From an uncultured Bacteroidales bacterium (GTDB lineage Bacteria > Bacteroidota > Bacteroidia > Bacteroidales > Paludibacteraceae), in NCBI GenBank assembly GCA_903901975.1, contig CAIUTB010000147.1:1-64000 (forward strand): a stretch of DNA of 64,000 nt, read 5' to 3'. Positions 44,287-53,911 of the stretch are shown here, piece by piece. The notes beneath the pieces are model-generated. The model was given only the letters and a program-made list of their open reading frames with translations, was not told the origin of the DNA and ran no database searches. Position 1 is the stretch's first letter. Every line of letters starts with the position of its first letter. A program made the translations under genes and the position numbers.

Positions 44287-44388
44287 AAACCCCTAAAGGG
44301 GCTTAAAAACCAAGTTTATAATTTAATTTTTATCTATATCTATTTTTATAATTTCAAAAACAAGTCCCCTTTAGGGGATTTAGGGGCC
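44287..44388 (-). repeat. Facing pair of CCCCTAAAGGGG repeats between atpB and atpE
   Basis: The copy after the atpB stop (44362-44388) and the copy before atpE (44287-44306) are inverted with respect to each other across an AT-rich spacer and can form a long hairpin in the mRNA. Confidence 0.7.
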
Positions 44389-44392
44389 ACTT

Positions 44393-45472
44393 TCAATGTT
44401 TATGATGTGGCTCAACGCGTGCCAATCCGATAAATACGGCTGATAACATGGTAAAAATATAGGCCTGAATGTAGGCAACCAGCAATTCTACAAATCCGAT
44501 AAACACGCTGAAGAAAATGGAAACTCCGGTCATACTTGCATTCATTCCCACTCCTAACTTCACGGTTACAAACACCAGACAGGTAAGCCCCAATACAATG
44601 GAGTGACCAGCCAAAATATTGGCAAAAAGTCGGATCATTAATGCGAAAGGTTTTGTAAAAATTCCCACCAGTTCGATGATTGGCAACATGGGCGGCACTT
44701 TCAACCACAGCGGTACATCCGGCCAGAAAATTTCTTTCCAGTATTCTTTAGAACCTCCGATATTTACAATCAGAAATGTGATAACAGCCAGCACCAAAGT
44801 AATGGCTATATTTCCTGTTACATTTGCACCTCCGGGGAAAATCGGAATTAATCCTAAAATGTTGTTTGTAAAAACAAAGAAGAAAACCGTCAGCAGATAA
44901 GGTGCATATTTTTCATAACCCTTACCAATACAAGGTTTAATCACATCGTCGTTGATGTTCATTATAAACATTTCCATCACACCTGCAAAGCCGGATTTGG
45001 ATTGCAACGGGTTCTTTTTGTACGAACGTGCCACATACATTATGCAGACAATCATCAGAATGCTGCTGAACAACAGCGCAAAAACGTTTTTGGTAATCGA
45101 AATATCGAACGGACGAATTTCTTCGTCTGCCGCATTTTTCTCAACAATCTTACCTTTATATTTTCCTTCTTCAGGAATGGAGAATCCTTCGTACGAAGGA
45201 GATTCGTGGAAAACCGACGACAGAAACACATGCCAGCCACTGATTTTGCTGTAAAGAATTACCGGAAGCGGAATAGAAATTTCATGCTCACCCACTTTGG
45301 TGATATGCCAAACATACGAGTCGGAAACATGTTCCAAAATAAATGCACGAACATCCAATTGTTTTTCCTTCTGTTCCTCTTTTTTCTGCTCAGGCTCATT
45401 GGCATAAGCCCCTGCAACCGGAATTAAAACGGCAAGGAGTACAAAAAGTAATATTTTATGTAAACGATTCAT
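44393..45472 (-). CDS. atpB: ATP synthase F0 a subunit, long Bacteroidota form
   Basis: 359 residues. The N-terminus carries a signal-peptide-like helix (LHKILLFVLLAVLIPVAGAYA) and an extra periplasmic segment of about 100 residues (EPEQKKEEQKEKQLDVRAFILEHVSDSYVWHITKVGEHEISIPLPVILYS...) before the five channel helices. The essential Arg is in LMIRLFANILAGH (about residue 284). The extended N-terminus is seen in other Bacteroidota and its role is unknown. It ends in a His-rich tail EPHHKH. Confidence 0.94.
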   Translation of the reverse strand: MNRLHKILLFVLLAVLIPVAGAYANEPEQKKEEQKEKQLDVRAFILEHVSDSYVWHITKVGEHEISIPLPVILYSKISGWHVFLSSVFHESPSYEGFSIPEEGKYKGKIVEKNAADEEIRPFDISITKNVFALLFSSILMIVCIMYVARSYKKNPLQSKSGFAGVMEMFIMNINDDVIKPCIGKGYEKYAPYLLTVFFFVFTNNILGLIPIFPGGANVTGNIAITLVLAVITFLIVNIGGSKEYWKEIFWPDVPLWLKVPPMLPIIELVGIFTKPFALMIRLFANILAGHSIVLGLTCLVFVTVKLGVGMNASMTGVSIFFSVFIGFVELLVAYIQAYIFTMLSAVFIGLARVEPHHKH

Positions 45473-45868
45473 TTACTCTTCTTTTTTGATTTGTTTCTCG
45501 ATAGAATAAAAAATATAGGTTTCCAACCCGATATATACAGCGTAATAGGATGCAAATACGAATCCAAATAACCGGATATCTTTACGTACTATAAAATAAA
45601 AAGCCAGCATATATGCCATTGCCATCACCAGTTTTGCCAGTTTCAGCACCATGTAAACATTCACCAGTTTTTTGGCTTCAATCTTGTAATTTTTGACCAG
45701 AATCAGTATCGTCGAAATACCTAACAGAAAGAAAACAGCCGGAATATAGGGATACCATGTGAATATTTCAGTCGGATACAGGCTTTTGAGTATTCCCCAA
45801 CCGGTCCAGCCAATAAGTAGCATGGCCAACGCAAATAAACTCAACAACCTATTCGATACTTTCTGCAT
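45473..45868 (-). CDS. Small membrane protein of the atp operon (AtpI-like position)
   Basis: 131 residues with four predicted membrane helices (LLSLFALAMLLIGWTGWGIL, YIPAVFFLLGISTILILV, LAKLVMAMAYMLAFYFIV, GFVFASYYAVYIGLETYIF). It starts 4 nt after the atpC stop and abuts atpB, the place where many operons carry atpI, an assembly helper for the c ring. Similarity to AtpI by sequence is weak, so the role is inferred from position and topology. The start was set at the Met of MQKVSNRLLSLF; an upstream extension would overlap atpC. Confidence 0.75.
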   Translation of the reverse strand: MQKVSNRLLSLFALAMLLIGWTGWGILKSLYPTEIFTWYPYIPAVFFLLGISTILILVKNYKIEAKKLVNVYMVLKLAKLVMAMAYMLAFYFIVRKDIRLFGFVFASYYAVYIGLETYIFYSIEKQIKKEE

Positions 45869-45872
45869 ATTC

Positions 45873-46112
45873 TTAAACAGATTCGATACAAACCGTAACC
45901 GTATTATTGCTGACTTCAGCAAAACCACCCTCCACAATCAGTTCTGTTTCAATTTTATCAGCAGTGTAGCTCACTTTTCCTTTCGTCAAAGAAGAAATAA
46001 GCGGTGCATGATTTTCCCACACCGTAAAAAGCCCACTCGTTCCGGGCAAAGTTACCGAAGTAACATCACCTGAAAAATAAATTTGTTCTGGAGTGATTAT
46101 TTCTAATTTCAT
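45873..46112 (-). CDS. atpC: ATP synthase F1 epsilon subunit (short form)
   Basis: 79 residues covering only the N-terminal beta-sandwich (MKLEIITPEQIYFSGDVTSVTLPGTSGLFTVWENHAPLI...VEGGFAEVSNNTVTV). The C-terminal helical hairpin that inhibits ATP hydrolysis in E. coli is absent, as is usual in Bacteroidota. It follows atpD by 32 bp occupied by a CCCC-type repeat. Confidence 0.92.
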   Translation of the reverse strand: MKLEIITPEQIYFSGDVTSVTLPGTSGLFTVWENHAPLISSLTKGKVSYTADKIETELIVEGGFAEVSNNTVTVCIESV

Positions 46113-46119
46113 AATTCTT

Positions 46120-46144
46120 AAGTCCCCTTTATGGGATTAGGGGT

Positions 46145-46145
<1 letters not shown>
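46120..46145 (-). repeat. CCCCTAA-type repeat filling the atpD-atpC gap
   Basis: The reverse strand from the atpD stop reads GACCCCTAATCCCATAAAGGGGACTT. The last base of the atpD stop codon touches the repeat. The orientation is stop-proximal; the central element is slightly decayed (CCCAT instead of CCCCT). Confidence 0.7.
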
Positions 46146-47698
<1,553 letters not shown>

Positions 47699-47803
47699 TT
47701 ATTTTGTCAAAAACAGACGCAAAAGTACACAAAAAGTTTCATTTTGAAAAAGTTTTAGGCGTTTAATTTCTGAAAACAATTACAATATTGTTTTCATTGA
47801 ATT

Positions 47804-49084
47804 TTAATGTGAACTATATTCAATCGCCATATAAGTAACAGCTCCTGCAATATAACCCAATAAGGCCAACCAGCTGATTTTCTTCAGATACCAGAAAAAA
47901 TTAATCTTTTCCATGCCCATGGCAGCCACTCCGGCAGCCGAACCAATAATCAAAATACTGCCTCCTGTTCCGGCACAATAGGCTAGAAATTCCCAGATAT
48001 AACTATCTATTGGATATTGAACCATGTTGTACATTCCTTGTGTCGCAGCAACTAACGGAACATTGTCAATTATAGCCGAAGATAAGCCAATAGTCATAAC
48101 AATGACGCTCAGGTTTCCAATAGAATCAGTCAACCATTTTGCCATGAAAATCAAAACTCCGGCTGATTCAAGTGTTGCAATGGCCAATAAAATCCCGAGA
48201 AAAAATAGGATACTTGAAATATCTATTTTATGAAGAGCGCTGACAAGTGTGAGATGTTTTTTCTTTTCCAAGTCGCGTTTACCGTGCATAAGTTCAGTCA
48301 CAAGCCACATAAAACCCAGACTGAAAAGCATTCCCATAAAGGGCGGAAGGTGGGTGATAGTTTTAAATACCGGAACAAAACCTAGGGAAAGAATTCCCAT
48401 AATAAGAATTACTTTCTGCTGTTGACGTGTGTGTTGCTTTTCTATGAAATAGGTTGAAACCGCAGCCCGTTCAATCTTTCCTCTTAGTTGAAAAGAAATT
48501 ACGACCAACGGAACGAGCAAACAAACCAGACTTGGAATAAAAAGCTTCAACATTATATTGGCGGCAGAAATTTGTCCGCCAATCCACAACATAGTGGTGG
48601 TCACATCGCCAATCGGTGTCCAGGCACCACCGGCATTGGCAGCAATAATTACAATACCCACAAAAAGCATTCGGTCATCGTCTTTGCGGATTAGTTTTCG
48701 GAGCAATGATACCATGACGATGGTAGTGGTCAGGTTGTCGAGAATGGCGGAAAGGAAGAAGGTGATAAAACTGATTATCCAGATTAACCTTCGCTTGTTG
48801 GTGTGTCTGATAAGCTCGGTAATAATTTCGAAACCATCGTGAGCATCAATTAACTCTACAATAGTCATTGCACCTAACAAGAAAAAAAGAATACCAGAAA
48901 TATTACCCAAATGAGAAAGAAGTTGTTCGTTGACCAAGGATTTATCTGCCGAGGCAATTATGTAAACTGCCCACATAAGCACTCCAATTAATAAAGCCGA
49001 AGCGGTTTTATTGATTTTGAGTCTATGCTCAAGTATAATGGCAGCATAGCCCAGAACGAAAATAAGAACTAGAATAATAATCAC
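47804..49084 (-). CDS. nhaD: NhaD-type sodium/proton antiporter
   Basis: 426 residues with about 12 membrane segments. The family signatures AILDNLTTTIVMVSLLRKLIRKDDDRMLFVGIVIIAANAGGAWTPIGDVTTTMLWIGGQI and SSAIIDNVPLVAATQGMY are clear; both Asp-Asn pairs (LDN, IDN) are kept. It exports Na+ in exchange for H+. It starts 72 bp after the trpD stop on the same strand with no visible terminator, so it may be read from the trp promoter, where trpC would be expected in other genomes. Confidence 0.92.
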   Translation of the reverse strand: MIIILVLIFVLGYAAIILEHRLKINKTASALLIGVLMWAVYIIASADKSLVNEQLLSHLGNISGILFFLLGAMTIVELIDAHDGFEIITELIRHTNKRRLIWIISFITFFLSAILDNLTTTIVMVSLLRKLIRKDDDRMLFVGIVIIAANAGGAWTPIGDVTTTMLWIGGQISAANIMLKLFIPSLVCLLVPLVVISFQLRGKIERAAVSTYFIEKQHTRQQQKVILIMGILSLGFVPVFKTITHLPPFMGMLFSLGFMWLVTELMHGKRDLEKKKHLTLVSALHKIDISSILFFLGILLAIATLESAGVLIFMAKWLTDSIGNLSVIVMTIGLSSAIIDNVPLVAATQGMYNMVQYPIDSYIWEFLAYCAGTGGSILIIGSAAGVAAMGMEKINFFWYLKKISWLALLGYIAGAVTYMAIEYSSH

Positions 49085-49156
49085 TTTTCAATAATATTTA
49101 AAACATCAATCAATTAAATGCAAATAGAATATAGTCTGATTTGATAAAAAGTCTGA

Positions 49157-50152
49157 TTAGTTATATTTTTCCAAAAACTTACCAAATGCTTTCTTTGCCT
49201 GTCCGCTTTCGAGTGATTCGGCTGATTCTGCTTTGCATTGTTCAAGTGGTTTATATGAACTACGTGTTTGAATAGCAAAAGCTGAGTTGATTATCACCGC
49301 ATTTCGTTGCGCTTCGGTGGCTTTATTATCCAGTACGTTCATAAATATCCGAGCCGCTTCGTCTACCGTATTTCCACCCCAAAGTTCCTCTTGTTTAAGT
49401 GTTTTAAAGCCTAATTGTTCAGGTGTATAAATGAATTCACCATTATTATTCATCACTTTACAAGAATCAGTCAACGATATTTCATCATACCCATCCAACG
49501 AATGCACAATAGAATACTGACAACCCAAATTCTGATAAATATAATTGTAAAGACGCATCATTTTGAGGCTATAAACACCTAAACATTGATATTGAGGTTT
49601 CACTGGACTAATAAGTGGTCCGAGTACATTAAAAAACGTACGAACGCCTAACCCTTTACGCACAGGAGCTACGTTTTTCATGGCTGGATTGAAAAGTGGA
49701 GCATGCAAATAAGCAAAACCGGAATCTTCTAACGAATGTTTAATTACGTCAATATCAGTTGTAAATTTGGCACCGTAATACTCCAATACATTCGATGAAC
49801 CGCTTACCGAAGTAGCTCCGTAATTACCGTGCTTAGCCACTTTATAACCGGCACCCGCCACAGCAAAACAGCTACAAGTGGAGATATTGAATGTATTTTT
49901 CCCATCACCGCCCGTGCCTACAATATCAAGCGCATCAAATTCCGATAAATCCATCGGGATAGCCAAATCTAACAACGCATTGCGAAAGCCAATGACCTCG
50001 TCGAGTTCTATACTGCGCATCAGATATACTGAAATAAATGCAGCAATCTGTGCATCGTTGTATTTTCCGGCAGCAATATTGGTCATCACTTCAGCGGCTT
50101 CCTGACGTGTAAGCGATTGATGATTAAACAGTTGATTAAGTATTTGTTTCAT
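49157..50152 (-). CDS. trpD: Anthranilate phosphoribosyltransferase
   Basis: 331 residues. It transfers phosphoribose to anthranilate in the second step of tryptophan synthesis. DIVGTGGDGKNTFNIST (PRPP site) and KHGNYGATSVSGSSNVLEYYG are present, with NPAMKNVAPVRKGLGVRTFFNVLGPLISP. The start is preceded by a CCCCTTTAGGGGG repeat. It is the last trp gene here; trpC, trpF and trpA do not follow. Confidence 0.94.
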   Translation of the reverse strand: MKQILNQLFNHQSLTRQEAAEVMTNIAAGKYNDAQIAAFISVYLMRSIELDEVIGFRNALLDLAIPMDLSEFDALDIVGTGGDGKNTFNISTCSCFAVAGAGYKVAKHGNYGATSVSGSSNVLEYYGAKFTTDIDVIKHSLEDSGFAYLHAPLFNPAMKNVAPVRKGLGVRTFFNVLGPLISPVKPQYQCLGVYSLKMMRLYNYIYQNLGCQYSIVHSLDGYDEISLTDSCKVMNNNGEFIYTPEQLGFKTLKQEELWGGNTVDEAARIFMNVLDNKATEAQRNAVIINSAFAIQTRSSYKPLEQCKAESAESLESGQAKKAFGKFLEKYN

Positions 50153-50157
50153 AAATC

Positions 50158-50188
50158 TGCCCCCTAACCCCCTAAAGGGGGAATAATA
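50158..50188 (-). repeat. CCCCCTAAAGGGGG repeat just before trpD
   Basis: In the direction of transcription it reads CCCCCTTTAGGGGGTTAGGGGGC and ends 5 nt before the trpD ATG, in the start-proximal orientation. Confidence 0.75.
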
Positions 50189-50252
50189 AATAATATTTTA
50201 CTTTAATTTTAAAAATAAATAGTTGGATAAAGCGTGAATTCTGTACCACCAA

Positions 50253-50279
50253 AACTCCCCCTTTAGGGGGTTGGGGGGC
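50253..50279 (-). repeat. CCCCTAAAGGGG repeat containing the trpG stop codon
   Basis: In the coding direction the sequence GCAAGCCCCCCAACCCCCTAA forms the last codons (A-S-P-P-T-P) and the stop of trpG; the rest of the repeat lies beyond the stop. The orientation is stop-proximal. Confidence 0.85.
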
Positions 50280-50910
50280 TTGCTTCCAACCAATTCTTCA
50301 GCATTTGCTCCCCATCAGGTGTCAAAACCGATTCCGGATGAAACTGAACACCGCGCACATCATAGGTTTTATGTGACAATGCCATAATCATTCCTTCTTC
50401 GTCAACAGCAGTAATGGTCAAACATTCGGGCAAGGTCGATTTTTCAGCTGCCCACGAGTGGTAACGTCCTACTTCCAGTTGTTTTGCCAACCCGTTGAAC
50501 AGCACATCCTCTTCCAAAACATTCACCATAGAACTTACGCCGTGATGCACGTCGGTCAGGTTTATTAATGTTCCGCCAAATGCTTCCGCAATGGCTTGTT
50601 CGCCAAGGCAAACGCCCAAAATTGGTTTTGTTGGCGCATAGGTGCGAATCACCTCCAGTAGAATGCCTGATTCCGACGGAACACCAGGTCCCGGCGAAAG
50701 GATAATTTTATCAAATCGTGCAATGTCTTCCAATGCTATCTGGTCGTTGCGGTGCACTTCCACGTCGGTGTATCCCAACTTTTTTACGGCGTGTACCAGG
50801 TTGTAGGTAAACGAGTCGTAATTATCGAAAACTAAAATAGAGATGCCCCCAACCCCTAAAGGGGAGTTGAAGTTAGTATCGTTTTGTATTTTTTCTTCTT
50901 TATCAATCAT
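50263..50910 (-). CDS. trpG: Anthranilate synthase component II (glutamine amidotransferase) with repeat-encoded tails
   Basis: 215 residues from the ATG at 50910. The enzyme supplies ammonia from glutamine to TrpE. ILVFDNYDSFTYNLVH, LSPGPGVPSESG, the catalytic Cys in GVCLGEQAIAEAFGG and the His-Glu of GVQFHPESVLT are intact. Normal TrpG starts at about ILVFDNYDS; here about 28 residues precede it (MIDKEEKIQNDTNFNSPLGV...), encoded by a duplicated segment and a CCCCTTTAGGGG repeat. The last residues SPPTP and the stop are also repeat-derived. No other start lies between the tail and the domain, so the tail must be translated. ATG at 50931 is a possible earlier start. Confidence 0.93.
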   Translation of the reverse strand: MIDKEEKIQNDTNFNSPLGVGGISILVFDNYDSFTYNLVHAVKKLGYTDVEVHRNDQIALEDIARFDKIILSPGPGVPSESGILLEVIRTYAPTKPILGVCLGEQAIAEAFGGTLINLTDVHHGVSSMVNVLEEDVLFNGLAKQLEVGRYHSWAAEKSTLPECLTITAVDEEGMIMALSHKTYDVRGVQFHPESVLTPDGEQMLKNWLEASPPTP

Positions 50911-50970
50911 ATCAATTAATTTTAAAATCAATAGTAATATTTCTTATTCCCCTTTAGGGGTTAGGGGGCC
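50843..50970 (-). repeat. Duplicated segment covering the trpG 5' region (copy 1)
   Basis: About 125 bp nearly identical to 52378-52505. It spans a CCCC-type repeat after trpE, a 5' untranslated region (TTTTAAAATTAATTGATATG type), the start codon and about 25 codons including a second, inverted CCCCTTTAGGGG copy. Confidence 0.85.
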
Positions 50971-50972
50971 GT

Positions 50973-52445
50973 TTAGTGTGTTGTTGCTGTCATTATTGCC
51001 TTTTTTAGCGCTGCCAGTTTATTATTTACTTCCTGCAATTCGCTTTCCTCGTCCGATTTGGCAACAATGCCGGCACCAGCCTGATAGTAAAGTGTATTGT
51101 TTTTGCTGACAAAAGAACGAATGGTAATAGCCTGGTTGAAACTTCCGTCGAAGCCAATATAGCCCAAACAACCGCCATAAGGACCACGGTCGTGTGGTTC
51201 AATCTGATCAATCAGTTGCATGGCTTTAATCTTTGGTGCTCCCGAAAGTGTTCCGGCAGGGAAAGTATCGGCAAAAAGTTTGATGATTTTGGTGTCGGGT
51301 TTTAGTTTGCCGCTTACGCTCGAAACCAAATGCAACACGTGCGAATAATACTGTACTTCGCGGAATACTTCTACTTCTACGTGGTCGGCGTTGCGACTTA
51401 AGTCGTTGCGGGCCAAATCTACCAACATAACATGTTCGGCATTTTCTTTTTTGTCAACTCGCAATTTTTCAGCCAGTTGAAAATCCTTTTCATCGTCGCC
51501 AGTGCGGCGGAATGTTCCGGCAATAGGTTTGATATAGGCTTTTTGTTTCTTGGCATCCACCACAAGGTGAGCTTCAGGCGACGAACCGAAAATACGGAAA
51601 TCACCAAAGTTGAAATAGAACAAATAAGGTGACGGATTTACCGAACGCAAGGTGCGATACAACATAAAGTCATCACCCTTGTATTTTTGATAAAAACGGC
51701 GCGAAAGAACTATCTGGAAAACATTCCCTTTGAAACATTCTTTTTTTCCCTGTGTTACCATTTTTTTATAATCTTCGTTCGAAATATCCGATTTTTCCTC
51801 GCCAATAGCCTGAAATTCGTAAGTGGCGATATTATTATTCGACAATATCTCTTCTATATCAGCAATGGCTGACGTTTCACCTTCGAGCAGATTTTCGATA
51901 ATTGTCAGTTCGTTATTGAAATGGTTTACGGCAATAATGTACTTAAAAAGTATGTAATGCAAGCCCGGCATACTTCCAGGAACAGTTTCGCGCGCTTTCA
52001 GTTTCACATCCTCAAAATACTGAACCGATTCGTACGACGAATAGCCGAACAGGCCATTCACACCAACCGGATTGTCGTTCTTTACCAAATCAACCGATTT
52101 CAGAAAAGCATCGAAACGCTCAGCTACAGTCAGTTTGCCGGTAACCGGCGTTTCAAGCTTTGAACCGTCAGGATATTCCTCTTTAATCACAAACTGATTC
52201 ACCGAAATGCCACCAATCGGACAAAAGCCGATATACGAATAACTGTTCTCAACCCCGTGATAATCGGAACTTTCCAACAGCACCGAGTTAGTATATAAAT
52301 CGCGTATCTTGAGATAAATTCCTACCGGCGTCTGCAAATCGGCCAGCATCTTTTTTGAGTTTACGAATAGTTTCAAAGAACCCCCAACCCCTAAAGGGGA
52401 GTTGGATCTAGTATTGTTTTGTATATTTTCTTGTTTATCAATCAT
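50973..52445 (-). CDS. trpE: Anthranilate synthase component I with repeat-encoded N-terminal tail
   Basis: 490 residues. It converts chorismate and ammonia to anthranilate. The N-terminal domain starts at about residue 27 (LFVNSKKMLADLQTPVGIYLKIRD) with SSDYHG-type feedback-site residues. The catalytic part has IVLSRRFYQKYKGDDFMLYRTLRSVNPSPYLFYF, PIAGTFRRTG, ARNDLSRNADHV, TFPAGTLSGAPKIKAM and the final RGPYGGCLGYIGFDG. The first 22 residues are a tail (MIDKQENIQNNTRSNSPLGV...) matching that of TrpG in 17 of 22 positions. The stop is 2 nt from a stop-proximal repeat. Confidence 0.95.
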   Translation of the reverse strand: MIDKQENIQNNTRSNSPLGVGGSLKLFVNSKKMLADLQTPVGIYLKIRDLYTNSVLLESSDYHGVENSYSYIGFCPIGGISVNQFVIKEEYPDGSKLETPVTGKLTVAERFDAFLKSVDLVKNDNPVGVNGLFGYSSYESVQYFEDVKLKARETVPGSMPGLHYILFKYIIAVNHFNNELTIIENLLEGETSAIADIEEILSNNNIATYEFQAIGEEKSDISNEDYKKMVTQGKKECFKGNVFQIVLSRRFYQKYKGDDFMLYRTLRSVNPSPYLFYFNFGDFRIFGSSPEAHLVVDAKKQKAYIKPIAGTFRRTGDDEKDFQLAEKLRVDKKENAEHVMLVDLARNDLSRNADHVEVEVFREVQYYSHVLHLVSSVSGKLKPDTKIIKLFADTFPAGTLSGAPKIKAMQLIDQIEPHDRGPYGGCLGYIGFDGSFNQAITIRSFVSKNNTLYYQAGAGIVAKSDEESELQEVNNKLAALKKAIMTATTH

Positions 52446-52505
52446 ATCAATTAATTTTAAAAATCAATAGTAATATTTCTTATTCCCCTTTAGGGGTTAG
52501 GGGCT
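52378..52505 (-). repeat. Duplicated segment covering the trpE 5' region (copy 2)
   Basis: Second copy of the segment of about 125 bp described at 50843-50970. A further stop-proximal CCCCTAAAGGGG copy (52515-52538) lies next to it, directly after the trpB stop, so this gap holds two copies in the same orientation. Confidence 0.85.
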
Positions 52506-52514
52506 CTTTTTCTT

Positions 52515-52538
52515 CCTCCCCTTTAGGGGTCGGGGGAT
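52515..52538 (-). repeat. CCCCTAAAGGGG repeat just after trpB
   Basis: The reverse strand reads ATCCCCCGACCCCTAAAGGGGAGG, beginning 2 nt after the trpB stop; stop-proximal orientation. Confidence 0.75.
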
Positions 52539-52539
52539 G

Positions 52540-53772
52540 TCATTTAAAATGTTTCACATAAGTATCCATATCTTTATCACCACGCCCTGAAACGGTGATA
52601 ACCACAATATCGTCGGGTTTAAAAGTAGCTTTTTCTTTTTTGAGCAATGCAAGTGCGTGTGCCGATTCAATGGCCGGAATAATTCCTTCCAAACGGGTCA
52701 ACTCAAAGGCGGCTTCCAATGCTTCATCATCATTAATGGCATGCACTTTGGTACGACCAACCTGCGCGAAATATGCATGTGCAGGTCCGATTCCAGGATA
52801 ATCCAATCCTGCTGAAATTGAATAAGGTTCCGTAATCTGACCATCTTCGTCCTGCATCAGCAATGTGCGAAAACCGTGAATAATTCCAACAGTTCCAATG
52901 CTTATCGTTGCAGCAGTTTCACCGGTTTCAACGCCCATGCCACCCGCTTCGGCCGAAATTAGTTGAACGCGTTCATCATTTATATAATGATAATAGGTTC
53001 CCATGGCGTTACTTCCACCACCCACACAGGCCATCAGGTAATCGGGATAATCGCGACCAATCTGCTCCTGTAACTGCCATTTTATTTCCTCACTGATAAC
53101 CGACTGGAAGAATCCAACCATGTCGGGATACGGATGTGGCCCAACTGTTGATCCAATAATATAAAATGAATCGGGATTTGAGCACCAATAACGGATAGCT
53201 TCGTTGGTGGCATCTTTCAGTGTACAGTTCCCACTGGTCACAGGTTCAACCGTTGCACCCAACATGCGCATTTTCTGCACGTTCAAAAACTGACGTTCCA
53301 CATCCGTTTTGCCCATAAATACAATACACTCCAACCCCATTAATGCACAGGCTGTAGCAGTTGCCACACCGTGTTGTCCGGCACCAGTTTCGGCAATAAT
53401 GCGGGTTTTGCCCATGCGTTTTGCCAACAGAATTTGTCCTAAGGCATTGTTGATTTTATGTGCACCGGTATGGTTCAAATCTTCCCTTTTGAGGTAAACA
53501 TTTGTGCCATATTCTGCTGATAAACGCTTTGCTAAATACAGTGGCGAAGGCCGCCCTACGTAGTTTTTAAGCAAGTCGTAATATTCGGCTTTGAAGGAAG
53601 CATCTTTTTTAATGGCGTAAAAAGCTTCTTTGAGTCGCTCAACAGTTCCATGCAAAATCTCAGGAATGTAGGCACCTCCAAATTCGCCATAATAGCCGTT
53701 GTTATCAATACCCCCAACCCCTAAAGGGGAGTTGAAGTTAGTATTGTTGTTTGTATTTTTTTCTTTGTTCAT
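52540..53772 (-). CDS. trpB: Tryptophan synthase beta chain with repeat-encoded N-terminal tail
   Basis: 410 residues. It joins indole and serine to form tryptophan with PLP. GYYGEFGGAYIPEILHGTVERLKEAF begins the domain at about residue 31. The PLP lysine is in REDLNHTGAHKINNALGQ, and GGGSNAMGTYYHY and VSGRGDKDMDTYVKHF are intact. The first 25 residues (MNKEKNTNNNTNFNSPLGV...) are a tail containing the same NSPLGVGG peptide as TrpE and TrpG. No alternative start exists between tail and domain. trpB leads the operon, downstream of the leader and attenuator. Confidence 0.95.
   Translation of the reverse strand: MNKEKNTNNNTNFNSPLGVGGIDNNGYYGEFGGAYIPEILHGTVERLKEAFYAIKKDASFKAEYYDLLKNYVGRPSPLYLAKRLSAEYGTNVYLKREDLNHTGAHKINNALGQILLAKRMGKTRIIAETGAGQHGVATATACALMGLECIVFMGKTDVERQFLNVQKMRMLGATVEPVTSGNCTLKDATNEAIRYWCSNPDSFYIIGSTVGPHPYPDMVGFFQSVISEEIKWQLQEQIGRDYPDYLMACVGGGSNAMGTYYHYINDERVQLISAEAGGMGVETGETAATISIGTVGIIHGFRTLLMQDEDGQITEPYSISAGLDYPGIGPAHAYFAQVGRTKVHAINDDEALEAAFELTRLEGIIPAIESAHALALLKKEKATFKPDDIVVITVSGRGDKDMDTYVKHFK
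53710..53733 (-). repeat. CCCCTAAAGGGG repeat inside the trpB 5' coding region
   Basis: In the coding direction AACTCCCCTTTAGGGGTTGG is translated N-S-P-L-G-V and continues into GG; start-proximal orientation. Confidence 0.85.
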
Positions 53773-53799
53773 ATAATCTTAAATAAACAGTTGTAATTT

Positions 53800-53824
53800 A
53801 ACTCCCCTTTAGGGGTTAGGGGTC
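53800..53824 (-). repeat. CCCCTAAAGGGG repeat between attenuator and trpB
   Basis: It begins 4 nt after the terminator U-run and reads GACCCCTAACCCCTAAAGGGGAGT on the reverse strand, the orientation seen after stop codons. Confidence 0.75.
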
Positions 53825-53827
53825 AAA

Positions 53828-53865
53828 CAAAAAAGGCTTATCGTGAGTCCGACAAGCCTTTTTGT
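53828..53865 (-). terminator. trp attenuator (terminator with competing antiterminator)
   Basis: Minus-strand RNA: AAAAAGGCTTGTCG pairs with CGATAAGCCTTTTT (one G-U) around GACTCA, followed by a U tract. The 3' arm contains CTCACGAT, an exact complement of ATCGTGAG just after the leader stop (plus-strand 53905-53912), allowing an alternative antiterminator. Both alternatives can be read directly. Confidence 0.88.
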
Positions 53866-53911
53866 AATATCTTATTATTTCGACAATTTACATAGGTGTT
53901 ACATCTCACGA

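Noticed and set aside
44262..44288. TTG start extending atpE into the CCCCTTTAGGGG repeat
   Set aside because: It adds nine atypical residues to a very conserved short protein; two normal ATG starts lie downstream. This case is therefore not counted among repeat-encoded tails.
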